Below are positions 1 to 6,077 of a stretch of DNA of 12,474 nucleotides, piece by piece. Both the position numbers and the translations under genes were made by a program. Under the pieces are notes generated by a model. That model worked only from the letters and a program-made list of their open reading frames with translations, searched no databases and was not told the DNA's origin. The stretch's first letter is position 1; each line of letters starts with the position of its first letter. Source of the DNA: Dechloromonas sp. UBA6271 (GTDB lineage Bacteria > Pseudomonadota > Gammaproteobacteria > Burkholderiales > Rhodocyclaceae); assembly GCA_002440665.1 (NCBI GenBank), contig DJUX01000012.1, positions 1-12,474 on the forward strand, written 5' to 3'.

Positions 1-125
1 ACTTTTAAACGCGCGCCGACAACTGGGTTTAGACCGTGTTCCCGTGCCCATGCGTTTTGCCCATACCCCTTGCGGAGCCATTCGGCGCGGATTTCTTGCG
101 GGGTGCGCAGCTTCTGTGTTTTCAT
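1..125 (-). CDS. Small phage-type DNA-binding (Ner-like) protein, partial
   Basis: The reading frame opens at an ATG complementary to 123-125 and runs leftward without a stop to the window edge, giving 41 codons. It has a strong Shine-Dalgarno (AGGAGG, complement of 131-136) five bases before the ATG. The visible protein begins MKTQKLRTPQEIRAEWLRKG and continues with QNAWAREHGLNPVV. A short basic start followed by a helix with the pattern 'W-A-R-x-H-G-x-N' is what I recall from small DNA-binding proteins beside the repressor gene of Mu/BcepMu-like prophages. It is divergent from the repressor gene at 186 and shares its 60 bp control region, as ner/cro-type genes do. The function is inferred from this arrangement and a short match; the C-terminus is not seen, so it could be another small helix-turn-helix protein. 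Confidence 0.6.
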   Translation of the reverse strand, partial: MKTQKLRTPQEIRAEWLRKGYGQNAWAREHGLNPVVGARLK

Positions 126-146
126 GGAAACCTCCTGTTCAAATAT

Positions 147-186
147 TGTTCCGAATGGAACATAACGAATTGTTCCGAATGGAGCA
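147..186. promoter_or_regulatory. Tandem palindromic operators between the divergent regulators
   Basis: Two near-identical 16 bp sites lie 24 bp apart. Site 1 (147-162) is a perfect inverted repeat, TGTTCC-GAAT-GGAACA. Site 2 (171-186) is TGTTCC-GAAT-GGAGCA, with one mismatch in the right arm, and its last base is the A of the ATG at 186. They fill the space between the left-going small gene and the right-going repressor gene, so they are the natural binding sites for the repressor dimer or its antagonist, controlling both promoters. I could not fix the -35/-10 boxes with confidence because they must overlap these repeats. Confidence 0.65.
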
Positions 187-848
187 TGTTTCGTCAAGAG
201 GTTTTTGTGGGTATTGGTGAAAGGATTGCCGAAGAACGAAAGCGACTAGGCTTGAGCCAAGCGGCCTTTGCTGAACTTGTTGGGGTTTCGTTTAGTAGCC
301 AGCGTCGGTATGAAAATGAAACAAGAGTCCCCGATACCGACTATGTTTCGGCGCTTTCGACGGCAGGCATTGACGTTGGCTACGTTCTATCTGGACAGCG
401 CCTAGACCAACGACAAAAGGAGTGCCTGGAAGATGAGCTTCCAGAGTTTGGCCGGGCTTTTGCTCATATTCTTGGCATTTCAGAGGCAGACTTGATTCAG
501 GCAAGTGAATCAGTGGATAGCCGCATGAAGGAACATAACGCCGATTTTGAGCGTTCAGGGATGGTCGAATCTGCTAAATGGCGATCCGCCTTACAAGCCG
601 AGTTTCTGATAGCCTCAGCGCCGTTGGTAGAGGGCAGCCCAAAGATTCGGGAATTGGTCGAAAATCAGCTTGATATGGGTTTGCTGGCGGACGTGATCGA
701 GCAAGTCGAAGCACTATTGCCAACTATCGTAGCTATTTCTGCAGCAAAGAAGGCTAGGGTAATTGCCATGCTTTTCCGTGCCTTCAAGGCCAGCGGAAAA
801 ATTGACCAGGCTATGGTCAAGGAAGTCGTTAAGCTGGCCTCGGAGTAA
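186..848 (+). CDS. CI/XRE-family transcriptional repressor, phage type
   Basis: The protein is 220 aa from the ATG at 186. Residues about 9-65 form an XRE/Cro-CI helix-turn-helix: IGERIAEERKRLGLSQ, then AAFAELVGVSFSSQRRYEN (recognition helix), and an end 'GIDVGYVLSGQR' typical of phage-type repressors of this group. The remaining ~150 residues are mostly helical, with no protease Ser/Lys dyad that I can see, so LexA-like autocleavage is unlikely. Start choice is uncertain. The ATG at 186 has no properly spaced Shine-Dalgarno, whereas an in-frame GTG at 207 follows AAGAGG (196-201) by five bases and leaves the whole helix-turn-helix intact. Reading further upstream in frame runs through the operators and is unlikely. 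Divergence from a Ner-like gene and the shared palindromes suggest it keeps a mobile element silent and represses its own gene. The AT-richer composition fits foreign origin. Confidence 0.75.
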   Translation: MFRQEVFVGIGERIAEERKRLGLSQAAFAELVGVSFSSQRRYENETRVPDTDYVSALSTAGIDVGYVLSGQRLDQRQKECLEDELPEFGRAFAHILGISEADLIQASESVDSRMKEHNADFERSGMVESAKWRSALQAEFLIASAPLVEGSPKIRELVENQLDMGLLADVIEQVEALLPTIVAISAAKKARVIAMLFRAFKASGKIDQAMVKEVVKLASE

Positions 849-1050
849 TTTTCAGGGCGGGCAACAGGCTGGCTCAAATTTCATTTATTTGGCGGAAAAC
901 AGAAAACCATCTGGTTTTTATTTCAAACCAGCGTTTTCTGGCTTGACTTATCGAATAGCCCGCAAACCCGCGTCCCGCTTGGGCCATTCCGCTTTATTGC
1001 ACTCCTTCCCGCCTCTTCCCATTTGTTTCACACCATTCGCCCCCTCTCAG
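849..1050. other. Non-coding stretch after the repressor; possible mobile-element end
   Basis: I see no gene here. The sequence is AT-rich at first and becomes more host-like to the right. It holds the hairpin at 900-940 and two copies of the pattern CTGG-N5-ATTTCA in the same orientation, at 869-883 and 911-925, 42 bp apart. Repeated short sites near an end are a feature of Mu-type transposable phages, where transposase binds several of them. If the regulators at 1-848 belong to such an element, its end should lie in this interval. I could not identify a terminal TG/CA dinucleotide or target duplication, because the other end is outside the window. Confidence 0.3.
900..940. repeat. Long imperfect hairpin downstream of the repressor gene
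   Basis: The outer arms CAGAAAAC (900-907) and GTTTTCTG (933-940) pair over 8 bp. The inner arms CTGGTTT (911-917) and AAACCAG (925-931) pair over 7 bp, with a 7-base loop and a small internal bulge (CAT/C). The hairpin begins 52 bp after the repressor stop. No run of T follows it, so it is not a standard intrinsic terminator in the + direction. It may be a processing or attenuating structure, or part of the end of a mobile element. Confidence 0.55.
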
Positions 1051-1092
1051 AAAAAACAAAGCCCCGGCACCTTTGGGTGGCGGGGCCGGGGC
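1051..1092 (-). terminator. Rho-independent terminator of the pta-ackA operon
   Basis: Read on the minus strand, a GC-rich stem GCCCCGGC...GCCGGGGC (arms at 1085-1092 and 1061-1068) is followed by TTTGTTTTTT (complement of 1051-1060). This is a classic intrinsic terminator. It begins 16 bp beyond the ackA stop codon and in the right orientation to end that transcript. Confidence 0.9.
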
Positions 1093-1107
1093 GGAAAAAT
1101 ATTTTGT

Positions 1108-2289
1108 TCAGAGTGCCAGAAGCGTCTGTGCGTGGTGGGCCATCATCCACTCTTCGTTGGTCGGGATAACCAGTACATCGACGCTGCTGTTGCCGGCGCC
1201 GATGTGCAGATCGTGACGGGCATTGGCTTCCGCGTTGAGGCGGATGCCCAGCCATTCGGACTGCAGGCAGACGCGGCGCCGCACCTCGGCGGCGTGCTCG
1301 CCGATGCCGCCGGTGAAGACCAGGGCATCAAGGCCGCCGGCCGCCGCAGCCAGCGAGCCGAGTTCGCGGACGATACGGTAGCAGAACAGATCGACGGCTT
1401 CCTGGGCTTCCGGCTTGTCGCTGGCGAGCAGGGTGCGCATGTCCTGGGAGATGCCGGAAACGCCGAGCAGGCCGGATTCCTTGTAGAGCATCCTGGTCAT
1501 TTCCTTGACGCCGAGGCCCTTGGTTTCCATCAGGTGCAGCACGACGCCGGGGTCGAGGTTGCCGCAGCGCGTGCCCATCATCAGGCCATCGATGGTCGAG
1601 AAACCGAGGGTGGTACCCAGGCACTTGCGGCCGACCATCGCCGCCATGCTGGCGCCATTGCCGAGGTGGGCGACGACGACGCGGCCTTCGGCGCGGCTCG
1701 AGTACTGGGGCAGGGCACGGGCGATGTATTCGTAGGAGAGGCCATGGAAGCCGTAGCGCTTGACGCCCTCGGCGGTCACCCAGCGCGGCAGGCCGAACAT
1801 CTGGGCGACAGCCGGCTGGCTGCGGTGGAAAGCGGTGTCGAAACAGGCCACTTGGGGCACCTTCGGCAACAGGGCTTGCAGCGCGCGGATGCCGGCGACG
1901 TTGTGCGGCTGGTGCAGCGGGGCCAGTGGAACGAAGCTGTTCAGATGCTCTAGTACCTGGCTGTCGATGATGGTCGGCTGCGAGTAGAGATCTCCGCCAT
2001 GAACCACACGGTGGCCGACGGCGACGATTTCCCAGTCGGCATGGCTGGCGGTAAACCATTTGAGCAGCGCGTCGAAGGCCTGAGCGTGGCTGACTTTTTC
2101 GCCGGCCAGTGTCTGGTCGGCGATGCGCTCGCCGGTCTGGTTCTTGGCCACCATTTTGGTGGCGTCGGTACCGATGCCGTCGATCTGGCCGGAAACCTCG
2201 GCCTTTGGCGAAATCGGATGATCGAGAGGAAAGAGGGCGAACTTGATCGAAGACGAACCGGCGTTGATGGTGAGGATGCCAAGCGACAT
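1108..2289 (-). CDS. ackA: Acetate kinase
   Basis: Cytosolic enzyme that interconverts acetate + ATP with acetyl phosphate + ADP. In the forward direction of overflow metabolism it makes ATP from the acetyl phosphate supplied by the preceding gene. The 393 aa length is normal for the family. Family blocks are clear: NAGSSSIKF at residues 9-17 (N9 in the phosphate site), VGHRVVHGG at 91-99 with the substrate-binding Arg94, CFDTAFH at 149-155 with the catalytic Asp151, GFHGLSY at 180-186, HLGNGAS at 208-214, MGTRCGNLDPG at 238-248 with the catalytic Arg241, and FTGGIGEH near the C-terminus. The start ATG (complement of 2287-2289) abuts the stop of the upstream gene. Its Shine-Dalgarno GGGAG lies inside the end of that gene, so the two are translationally coupled. 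The strong terminator at 1051-1092 follows. Confidence 0.97.
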   Translation of the reverse strand: MSLGILTINAGSSSIKFALFPLDHPISPKAEVSGQIDGIGTDATKMVAKNQTGERIADQTLAGEKVSHAQAFDALLKWFTASHADWEIVAVGHRVVHGGDLYSQPTIIDSQVLEHLNSFVPLAPLHQPHNVAGIRALQALLPKVPQVACFDTAFHRSQPAVAQMFGLPRWVTAEGVKRYGFHGLSYEYIARALPQYSSRAEGRVVVAHLGNGASMAAMVGRKCLGTTLGFSTIDGLMMGTRCGNLDPGVVLHLMETKGLGVKEMTRMLYKESGLLGVSGISQDMRTLLASDKPEAQEAVDLFCYRIVRELGSLAAAAGGLDALVFTGGIGEHAAEVRRRVCLQSEWLGIRLNAEANARHDLHIGAGNSSVDVLVIPTNEEWMMAHHAQTLLAL

Positions 2290-3708
2290 TTATGCAACTC
2301 CCTTGTTTCTGTTGGCATGGGCGACGAGCGCGGCGATCACGCACGAAGCGGTGCGGGTTTCCGCCGTATCGGCACGGCTGGTGAGGACGATGGGTACCCG
2401 GGTGCCGAGCACGATACCGGCGGTCAGGGCGTTGGCCAAATATTCTAGCTGCTTGGCCAGCATGTTGCCGGATTCGAGATCTGGAACGACGAGGATTTCG
2501 GCGTGTCCGGCGACTGCCGATTTGATGCCCTTGGTCTTGGCAGCGACGATGGAGACAGCGTTGTCGAAGGCGAGCGGCCCGTCGAGAATGCCGCCGGTGA
2601 TCTGGCCGCGGTCGGCCATCTTGCACAGCGCGGCGGCATCCAGCGTGGACTGGATTTTCGGATTGACCGTTTCCACGGCCGAGAGAATCGCCACCTTGGG
2701 TTCGGGAATGCCGATGATGTGGGCCAGTTCGATGGCGTTCTGGATGATGTCGACCTTGTCTTCCAGCGTCGGTGCGATGTTGATCGCCGCATCGGTGATC
2801 AGCAGCGGGCGATGGTAGGTCGGTACGTTCATCAGGAAGACGTGGCTGATGCGGCGCGCGGTGCGCAGGCCGTTGGCGCGCGAAACCACCTCGCCCATCA
2901 ACTCGTCGGTATGCAGACTGCCTTTCATCAGCGCCTCGGCATCGCCGGTCCGCACCAGCGAAACGGAAATGGCCGCGGAGTCATGGCTGTGCCGGGCATT
3001 GACGATGCGGATGCCGTGCAGGTCGATGCCGAATTCTTCGGCGACGGAGCGAATCTTCGCTTCCGGCCCGACCAGGATCGGCTCGATGATGCCTTCCTGA
3101 AAGGCGATGACCGGGCCCTTGAGCGATTCCTTGTCGCACGGGTGGGCTACTGCGGTCGGAATCGGCTCCAGGCCTTTGACCATCGACAGCATCTGCTGAT
3201 AGCGCTCGTGCTTGTTGTCGATGCTCACCTGCGGGCGATGGACTTCCGCCATGTGCGAAATCTTCTCGGTCGGCGCCAGCACTTCGGCAGTGCCGCGCAC
3301 GACTTGCAGGTTTTCCTGATTGGTGCACACACAATCGAGAATGACATGCTTGTTGTGATCGAATTTCTGTTTCGCGGTCACCGTGATGGTGATCGTGTCG
3401 CCAATCGTCACCGGCCGCGCGAAGTGCAGGGACGAATCGATCAGGATGGTGCCGGGGCCGGGAAACTGGGTGCCGAGGACGGTGGAAATCAGCGAACCGC
3501 TCCACATGCCATGCGCCATGACCTCGCGGAACATGCTGCTTTCCGAATACCGGGGGTCGGTGGCGCTGCGGTTGAAATCACCGGTCAGGACGGCGAAGAG
3601 CTTGACATCCTCGGGCATCAGGGTGCGCGTGAGGCTGGCGAAATCGCCGACCCGGATTTCATCGTAGGTCTTGTTGACGACGAATCGTCGTTCGCTCTCT
3701 TCATGCAT
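2290..3708 (-). CDS. pta: Bifunctional MaoC-like hydratase / phosphate acetyltransferase
   Basis: The 472 aa protein has two domains. Residues about 10-150 are a MaoC/hot-dog domain, recognisable by MAHGMW (64-69), SLIS, LGT and FPGPGTI. Residues about 165-470 are a phosphate acetyl/butyryltransferase domain that makes acetyl phosphate from acetyl-CoA, seen in LLITDAAINI, SAVETVNPKI, GGILDGPLAFDNA and TRADTAET-like SRADTAET. The fusion and its length match the annotated 'bifunctional enoyl-CoA hydratase/phosphate acetyltransferase' family. The ATG at 3706-3708 is preferred because GGGAG precedes it by seven bases; a longer frame to 3792 would cover the promoter. Oddity: (R)-specific hydratases carry a GDxNPxHxD motif with catalytic Asp and His, but here it reads GDFNRSATD (43-51), with Ala49 in place of the His. 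The acetyltransferase is probably active; the hydratase activity is doubtful. Confidence 0.9.
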   Translation of the reverse strand: MHEESERRFVVNKTYDEIRVGDFASLTRTLMPEDVKLFAVLTGDFNRSATDPRYSESSMFREVMAHGMWSGSLISTVLGTQFPGPGTILIDSSLHFARPVTIGDTITITVTAKQKFDHNKHVILDCVCTNQENLQVVRGTAEVLAPTEKISHMAEVHRPQVSIDNKHERYQQMLSMVKGLEPIPTAVAHPCDKESLKGPVIAFQEGIIEPILVGPEAKIRSVAEEFGIDLHGIRIVNARHSHDSAAISVSLVRTGDAEALMKGSLHTDELMGEVVSRANGLRTARRISHVFLMNVPTYHRPLLITDAAINIAPTLEDKVDIIQNAIELAHIIGIPEPKVAILSAVETVNPKIQSTLDAAALCKMADRGQITGGILDGPLAFDNAVSIVAAKTKGIKSAVAGHAEILVVPDLESGNMLAKQLEYLANALTAGIVLGTRVPIVLTSRADTAETRTASCVIAALVAHANRNKGVA

Positions 3709-3763
3709 TTTTCGGCTCCCGGTAAAACTGTGCAGGCTGAGTAGTCCACATTGGCTAGGTAGT

Positions 3764-3792
3764 AGTATAGTGTGCTGCGGTGCAGCAAACAA
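3764..3792 (-). promoter_or_regulatory. Predicted sigma70-type promoter of pta-ackA
   Basis: Read on the minus strand, TTGTTT (complement of 3787-3792) and TATACT (complement of 3764-3769) are separated by exactly 17 bp. Transcription would start near 3757, giving a leader of about 50 nt before the pta ATG at 3708. The spacer contains the palindrome at 3773-3787, so a protein bound there would block RNA polymerase. The match to consensus is good, but no experiment supports it. Confidence 0.6.
3773..3787. promoter_or_regulatory. PhaR-like operator (TGCTGC-N3-GCAGCA)
   Basis: A perfect inverted repeat with six-base arms and a three-base spacer lies between the -35 and -10 boxes of the pta promoter. 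It fits the TGC-rich pattern CTGC-N3/4-GCAG known for PhaR, the polyhydroxybutyrate-responsive repressor of phasin genes. The position suggests repression of pta-ackA. The link to PhaR is inferred from the motif only; no phaR gene is in the window. Confidence 0.5.
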
Positions 3793-3926
3793 TGTCGTTC
3801 GTGTAACGTGCCAGTCAAGGAAATGGGCAAAAAGGCATGCTCGTGAATTTTACTACTTCCCGCAACCCGGACCGGTGTTCGGGCGCCGCTGTCAATCGGT
3901 GGCGGGCGGAATGTGTGGAATCCACG

Positions 3927-3941
3927 TGTTGCGCCGCATCA
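3927..3941. promoter_or_regulatory. Second, weaker PhaR-like palindrome, fabI side
   Basis: TGTTGC-GCC-GCATCA has the same 6-3-6 geometry as the site at 3773-3787, with one mismatch between its arms. It lies 85 bp before the fabI ATG. With the first site it would allow co-regulation of both divergent units. I found no convincing -35/-10 pair for fabI here, so its relation to the transcription start is unknown. A separate short palindrome, GTGGA-A-TCCAC, sits just upstream at 3915-3925. Confidence 0.3.
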
Positions 3942-4025
3942 TCCCTTGCCGGCGCTTCATGGGTGATCATTGGTCAATAAAAGGGGCACTAGAAGGTCCC
4001 AATCAACTTGTTAAAGGAAAACAGC

Positions 4026-4835
4026 ATGAACGCAATCAACGAACAAACCGGCGTAGGCGACAACACCCTTCTGCTTCCGCTGGCGGGGAAAAAAGGCTTG
4101 ATTACCGGTATCGCGAACGACAAGTCGATCGCTTATGCAGTAGCCCGGGCGGTGCGTGCGCTCGGCGCCGACATCGCGCTGACCTACCAGAACGAGAAGA
4201 CGGCCAAATACACCCAGCCGCTGGCCGAGGCACTGGGCGCCAGGCTCTTCGAAAAGCTCGATGTGGCGCAGCCGGGCAGTCTGGAGGGCGTGATCGAAAA
4301 GTGTGGCGCCGAGTTCGGACAGATCGACTTCGCCATCCACTCGATGGCTTTCTGCGAAGCCGATGACCTGCATGGCCGCGTCATCGACACCTCCGAGTCC
4401 GGTTTCGATTCGGCGATGAACATCTCCTGCCACAGCTTCCTGCGCATGGCCAAGGCGCTCGAGCCGCTGATGACTGAAGGCGGTTCGCTGATCACCATGT
4501 CCTACCTGGGCGCCGAGCGCGTGGTGCGCAACTACGGCGTGATGGGCATCATCAAGGCGGCGCTGGAATCGGCAGTCCGCTACATGGCTTACGATCTTGG
4601 CCCCAAGGGTATCCGCGTATTCGCCGTGTCGCCCGGGCCGATCATGACGCGCGCCGCGTCCGGCATCGCCAACTTCAACAAGCTGCTCGAAGCCGATGCC
4701 GTCAAGGCGCCGCTCGGGCACACGGTGACGATCGAGGAGGTGGGTGCCCTGACCGCCTTCCTGTGCACCTCCGGTTCCTCGGGGATGACCGGGCAGACGA
4801 TCTATGTCGACGCGGGAGCGCACATCGTCGCTTGA
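4026..4835 (+). CDS. fabI: Enoyl-[acyl-carrier-protein] reductase FabI
   Basis: Cytosolic short-chain dehydrogenase that reduces trans-2-enoyl-ACP with NADH or NADPH, the last step of each fatty-acid elongation cycle. The 269 aa length is normal for FabI. Family marks are the FabI-type nucleotide-binding motif GIANDKSIAYAVA (28-40), the SYLGAE block with Tyr160 (159-164), the catalytic Tyr170-x6-Lys177 pair in NYGVMGIIKAALE, and SPGPIMTRAASGI (202-214), where the substrate loop starts. The N-terminus has about ten extra residues compared with E. coli FabI. The ATG at 4026 is chosen because AAAGG (4013-4017) precedes it by eight bases; a TTG at 4008 lacks such a site. It is head-to-head with pta-ackA, a neighbourhood I recall from other proteobacteria, where this is often a second fabI copy. 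The natural substrate here is therefore open. Confidence 0.93.
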   Translation: MNAINEQTGVGDNTLLLPLAGKKGLITGIANDKSIAYAVARAVRALGADIALTYQNEKTAKYTQPLAEALGARLFEKLDVAQPGSLEGVIEKCGAEFGQIDFAIHSMAFCEADDLHGRVIDTSESGFDSAMNISCHSFLRMAKALEPLMTEGGSLITMSYLGAERVVRNYGVMGIIKAALESAVRYMAYDLGPKGIRVFAVSPGPIMTRAASGIANFNKLLEADAVKAPLGHTVTIEEVGALTAFLCTSGSSGMTGQTIYVDAGAHIVA

Positions 4836-4846
4836 GCGCAAACAAC

Positions 4847-4872
4847 GGGGACGCTTTATAGTGAGCGTTCCC
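4847..4872. terminator. Hairpin between fabI and the kinase-like gene
   Basis: GGGGACGCT (4847-4855) pairs with AGCGTTCCC (4864-4872) over nine positions, including one G-T wobble, around an eight-base loop. It starts 12 bp after the fabI stop. No T-run follows, so it may be a weak or Rho-assisted terminator, a 3'-end stabiliser, or a structure in the leader of the next gene. A possible TTGAGC-17-TTTATA promoter (4832-4860) overlaps it, but I would not rely on that. Confidence 0.4.
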
Positions 4873-4897
4873 GCCTGTTATATGCTCGGAGCTTGCG

Positions 4898-5476
4898 ATG
4901 GCAACCAATTGCGGCGAACTGCTGCCCGACCCGATACCCGATCACCCGCTGCTCAACGGCAGGAAGGAGATCGGACGTGGTGAAAGCACCATCGTTCTCG
5001 ATGGCGACGTGGTCGATGGGGTGGAGCGCGTGTTCAAGGTGCTCTCCTCGCCTACCGACTATGCCTATTACACCGCGCCCGACCGGCCGACCGGCAAGCA
5101 TTTTCCGAACGTCTATGCCGATCATGGCGTCGTCGGCCGTTCGAGTCGCGGTTTCCCCTTTCATATCGTCGAAGTCGAAAAGCTCTATCCGCTGCCGGGC
5201 AGTGGCGATGCCGCCGAAGTGGCGACAAAGCTGAGCACCGCCTATTTCGATGCCTGCATGATGTGGCGCAACCTGGCGCAGGACATGGGGCGCATTGCCT
5301 TGCATCATCTCGCCGTCACGCCGATGGGGTGGAGCGATACCGTGCAGCAGTCGCTCTCGGCGCTGGAGATTTTTTCGCACGAGTACGGTGCCTTGCCCGA
5401 CCTCATCAAGGCCGACAACCTGATGATGCGCAGGGATGGAACGCTTGTGTTTTCCGATCCGGTTTTCATGGAATAA
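4898..5476 (+). CDS. Small protein with protein-kinase-like motifs, function unknown
   Basis: I do not recognise a named gene. The 192 aa protein has the outline of a reduced protein-kinase fold. There is a glycine-rich loop IGRGESTIV (25-33), a VFKVL segment with Lys48 where kinases keep the ATP-binding lysine, and near the end LIKADNLMMRRDGTLVFSDP (169-188). Here Asn174 and Asp187 sit where kinases have the catalytic-loop Asn and the DFG Asp. The HRD-type catalytic Asp is not in its usual place, five before Asn; Asp168 is six before and could serve after a local shift. The chain stops soon after the DFG-like site, so most of a C-lobe is missing. It may be a minimal or inactive kinase. No signal peptide or membrane segment is seen. 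GGAG (4888-4891) precedes the ATG by six bases. The next gene, a phosphatase, starts three bases after the stop, which supports a phospho-signalling role. Confidence 0.75.
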   Translation: MATNCGELLPDPIPDHPLLNGRKEIGRGESTIVLDGDVVDGVERVFKVLSSPTDYAYYTAPDRPTGKHFPNVYADHGVVGRSSRGFPFHIVEVEKLYPLPGSGDAAEVATKLSTAYFDACMMWRNLAQDMGRIALHHLAVTPMGWSDTVQQSLSALEIFSHEYGALPDLIKADNLMMRRDGTLVFSDPVFME

Positions 5477-5479
5477 GGC

Positions 5480-5968
5480 ATGACCATCCGTCAGGTTAGC
5501 TTTACATCACGGCTGCGTGCCGAATCTCTGGCCGCCAGCCCGCATATCGCGGTGATTTCGATCACCGATCCGGGGACGCCCGAGGCCAGCCTCGACTCCG
5601 GCTTCACCGATGTCCTGCGCTTGTCGTTTTTCGACGCCGTACCGGCCGACGAGTATCTGCCGGCACCGCTGCCCGGCATGTTCGATCACGTCATGGCGCG
5701 CCAGATCGGCGATTTCGTGCGCGAATTGCACGCGGCACCCGCCGATGTTTCGCTCATGGCGCACTGCGAGTATGGTGTCAGCCGCTCGGCGGCGGTTGCG
5801 CTCTTTGCCGCGGCCCACGCCAGCGCGCCGCTGGCAGCCCGTGAATTCGCCTATGACGCCAATCACTGGGTCGTCGAATTGTTGTCGCGCCTGTACCCCG
5901 ATCTGGCCATCGAAATCCCCGCCGCGGCTGGTGCCAGCGAGCGCCGCACCCTGCCGCGCGCTGCCTGA
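5480..5968 (+). CDS. Cysteine-based (tyrosine/dual-specificity type) phosphatase
   Basis: The 162 aa cytosolic protein carries the phosphatase signature CX5R in AHCEYGVSRSAAV: Cys96 would be the nucleophile and Arg102 the phosphate-binding residue. Asp52, in SFFDAVP, is a reasonable general acid, since such enzymes often place it on a loop after a strand in the N-terminal half. Length and motif fit small bacterial dual-specificity-like phosphatases. The substrate cannot be read from the sequence; protein phospho-Tyr/Ser/Thr, phosphoinositides and mRNA caps are all used by relatives. There is no strong Shine-Dalgarno. The start lies three bases after the stop of the kinase-like gene, so translation is probably coupled, and the two products may act on the same target. 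The hox operon starts about 110 bp downstream. Confidence 0.8.
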   Translation: MTIRQVSFTSRLRAESLAASPHIAVISITDPGTPEASLDSGFTDVLRLSFFDAVPADEYLPAPLPGMFDHVMARQIGDFVRELHAAPADVSLMAHCEYGVSRSAAVALFAAAHASAPLAAREFAYDANHWVVELLSRLYPDLAIEIPAAAGASERRTLPRAA

Positions 5969-5980
5969 ATTTCCGGTTTT

Positions 5981-5999
5981 CCGGCGACAACGTCGCCGG
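5981..5999. terminator. Perfect hairpin after the phosphatase gene
   Basis: CCGGCGAC (5981-5988) and GTCGCCGG (5992-5999) form an uninterrupted 8 bp stem with a three-base loop, 12 bp after the phosphatase stop. It lacks a T-run in either direction, so it is only terminator-like. It probably separates the kinase/phosphatase unit from the hox promoter just downstream. Confidence 0.45.
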
Positions 6000-6002
6000 T
6001 GG

Positions 6003-6030
6003 TTGACCTGAAACAACAACTTGTAATTAT
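6003..6030 (+). promoter_or_regulatory. Candidate promoter of the hox operon
   Basis: TTGACC (6003-6008, five of six to the -35 consensus) is followed after 16 bp by AATTAT (6025-6030, four of six to the -10). Transcription would start near 6037 and leave a leader of about 40 nt before hoxF. Hydrogenase operons in Cupriavidus use sigma54, but I find no acceptable GG-N10-GC element here. Confidence 0.35.
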
Positions 6031-6077
6031 TTGGTGCTACGCTTCCTCGCGTCATAAGCATTTGTCGGGAGGTTGTC

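Noticed and set aside
36..185. In-frame extension of the repressor gene upstream to an ATG at 36
   Set aside because: It would run through the Ner-like gene start and the twin operators, it has no sensible N-terminal domain, and the helix-turn-helix begins right after the ATG at 186.
530..540. Repeat of GGAACATAACG inside the repressor gene, matching 157-167
   Set aside because: It carries only one arm of the palindrome and lies within coding sequence; an 11-base match may be chance.
763..1953. Long open frame on the + strand opposite ackA
   Set aside because: Antisense shadow of a GC-rich gene; its protein is repetitive in Ala/Gly/Asp/His and has no family motif, while ackA motifs on the other strand are complete.
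3915..3925. Palindrome GTGGA-A-TCCAC upstream of fabI as an operator
   Set aside because: Single short copy with no known regulator consensus that I can tie to it; noted only in the neighbouring entry.
6030..6050. Sigma54 (-24/-12) promoter for the hox operon at TTGGTGCTACGCTTCC
   Set aside because: The GG is followed at the right distance by CC, not GC, and the flanking bases match the consensus poorly.
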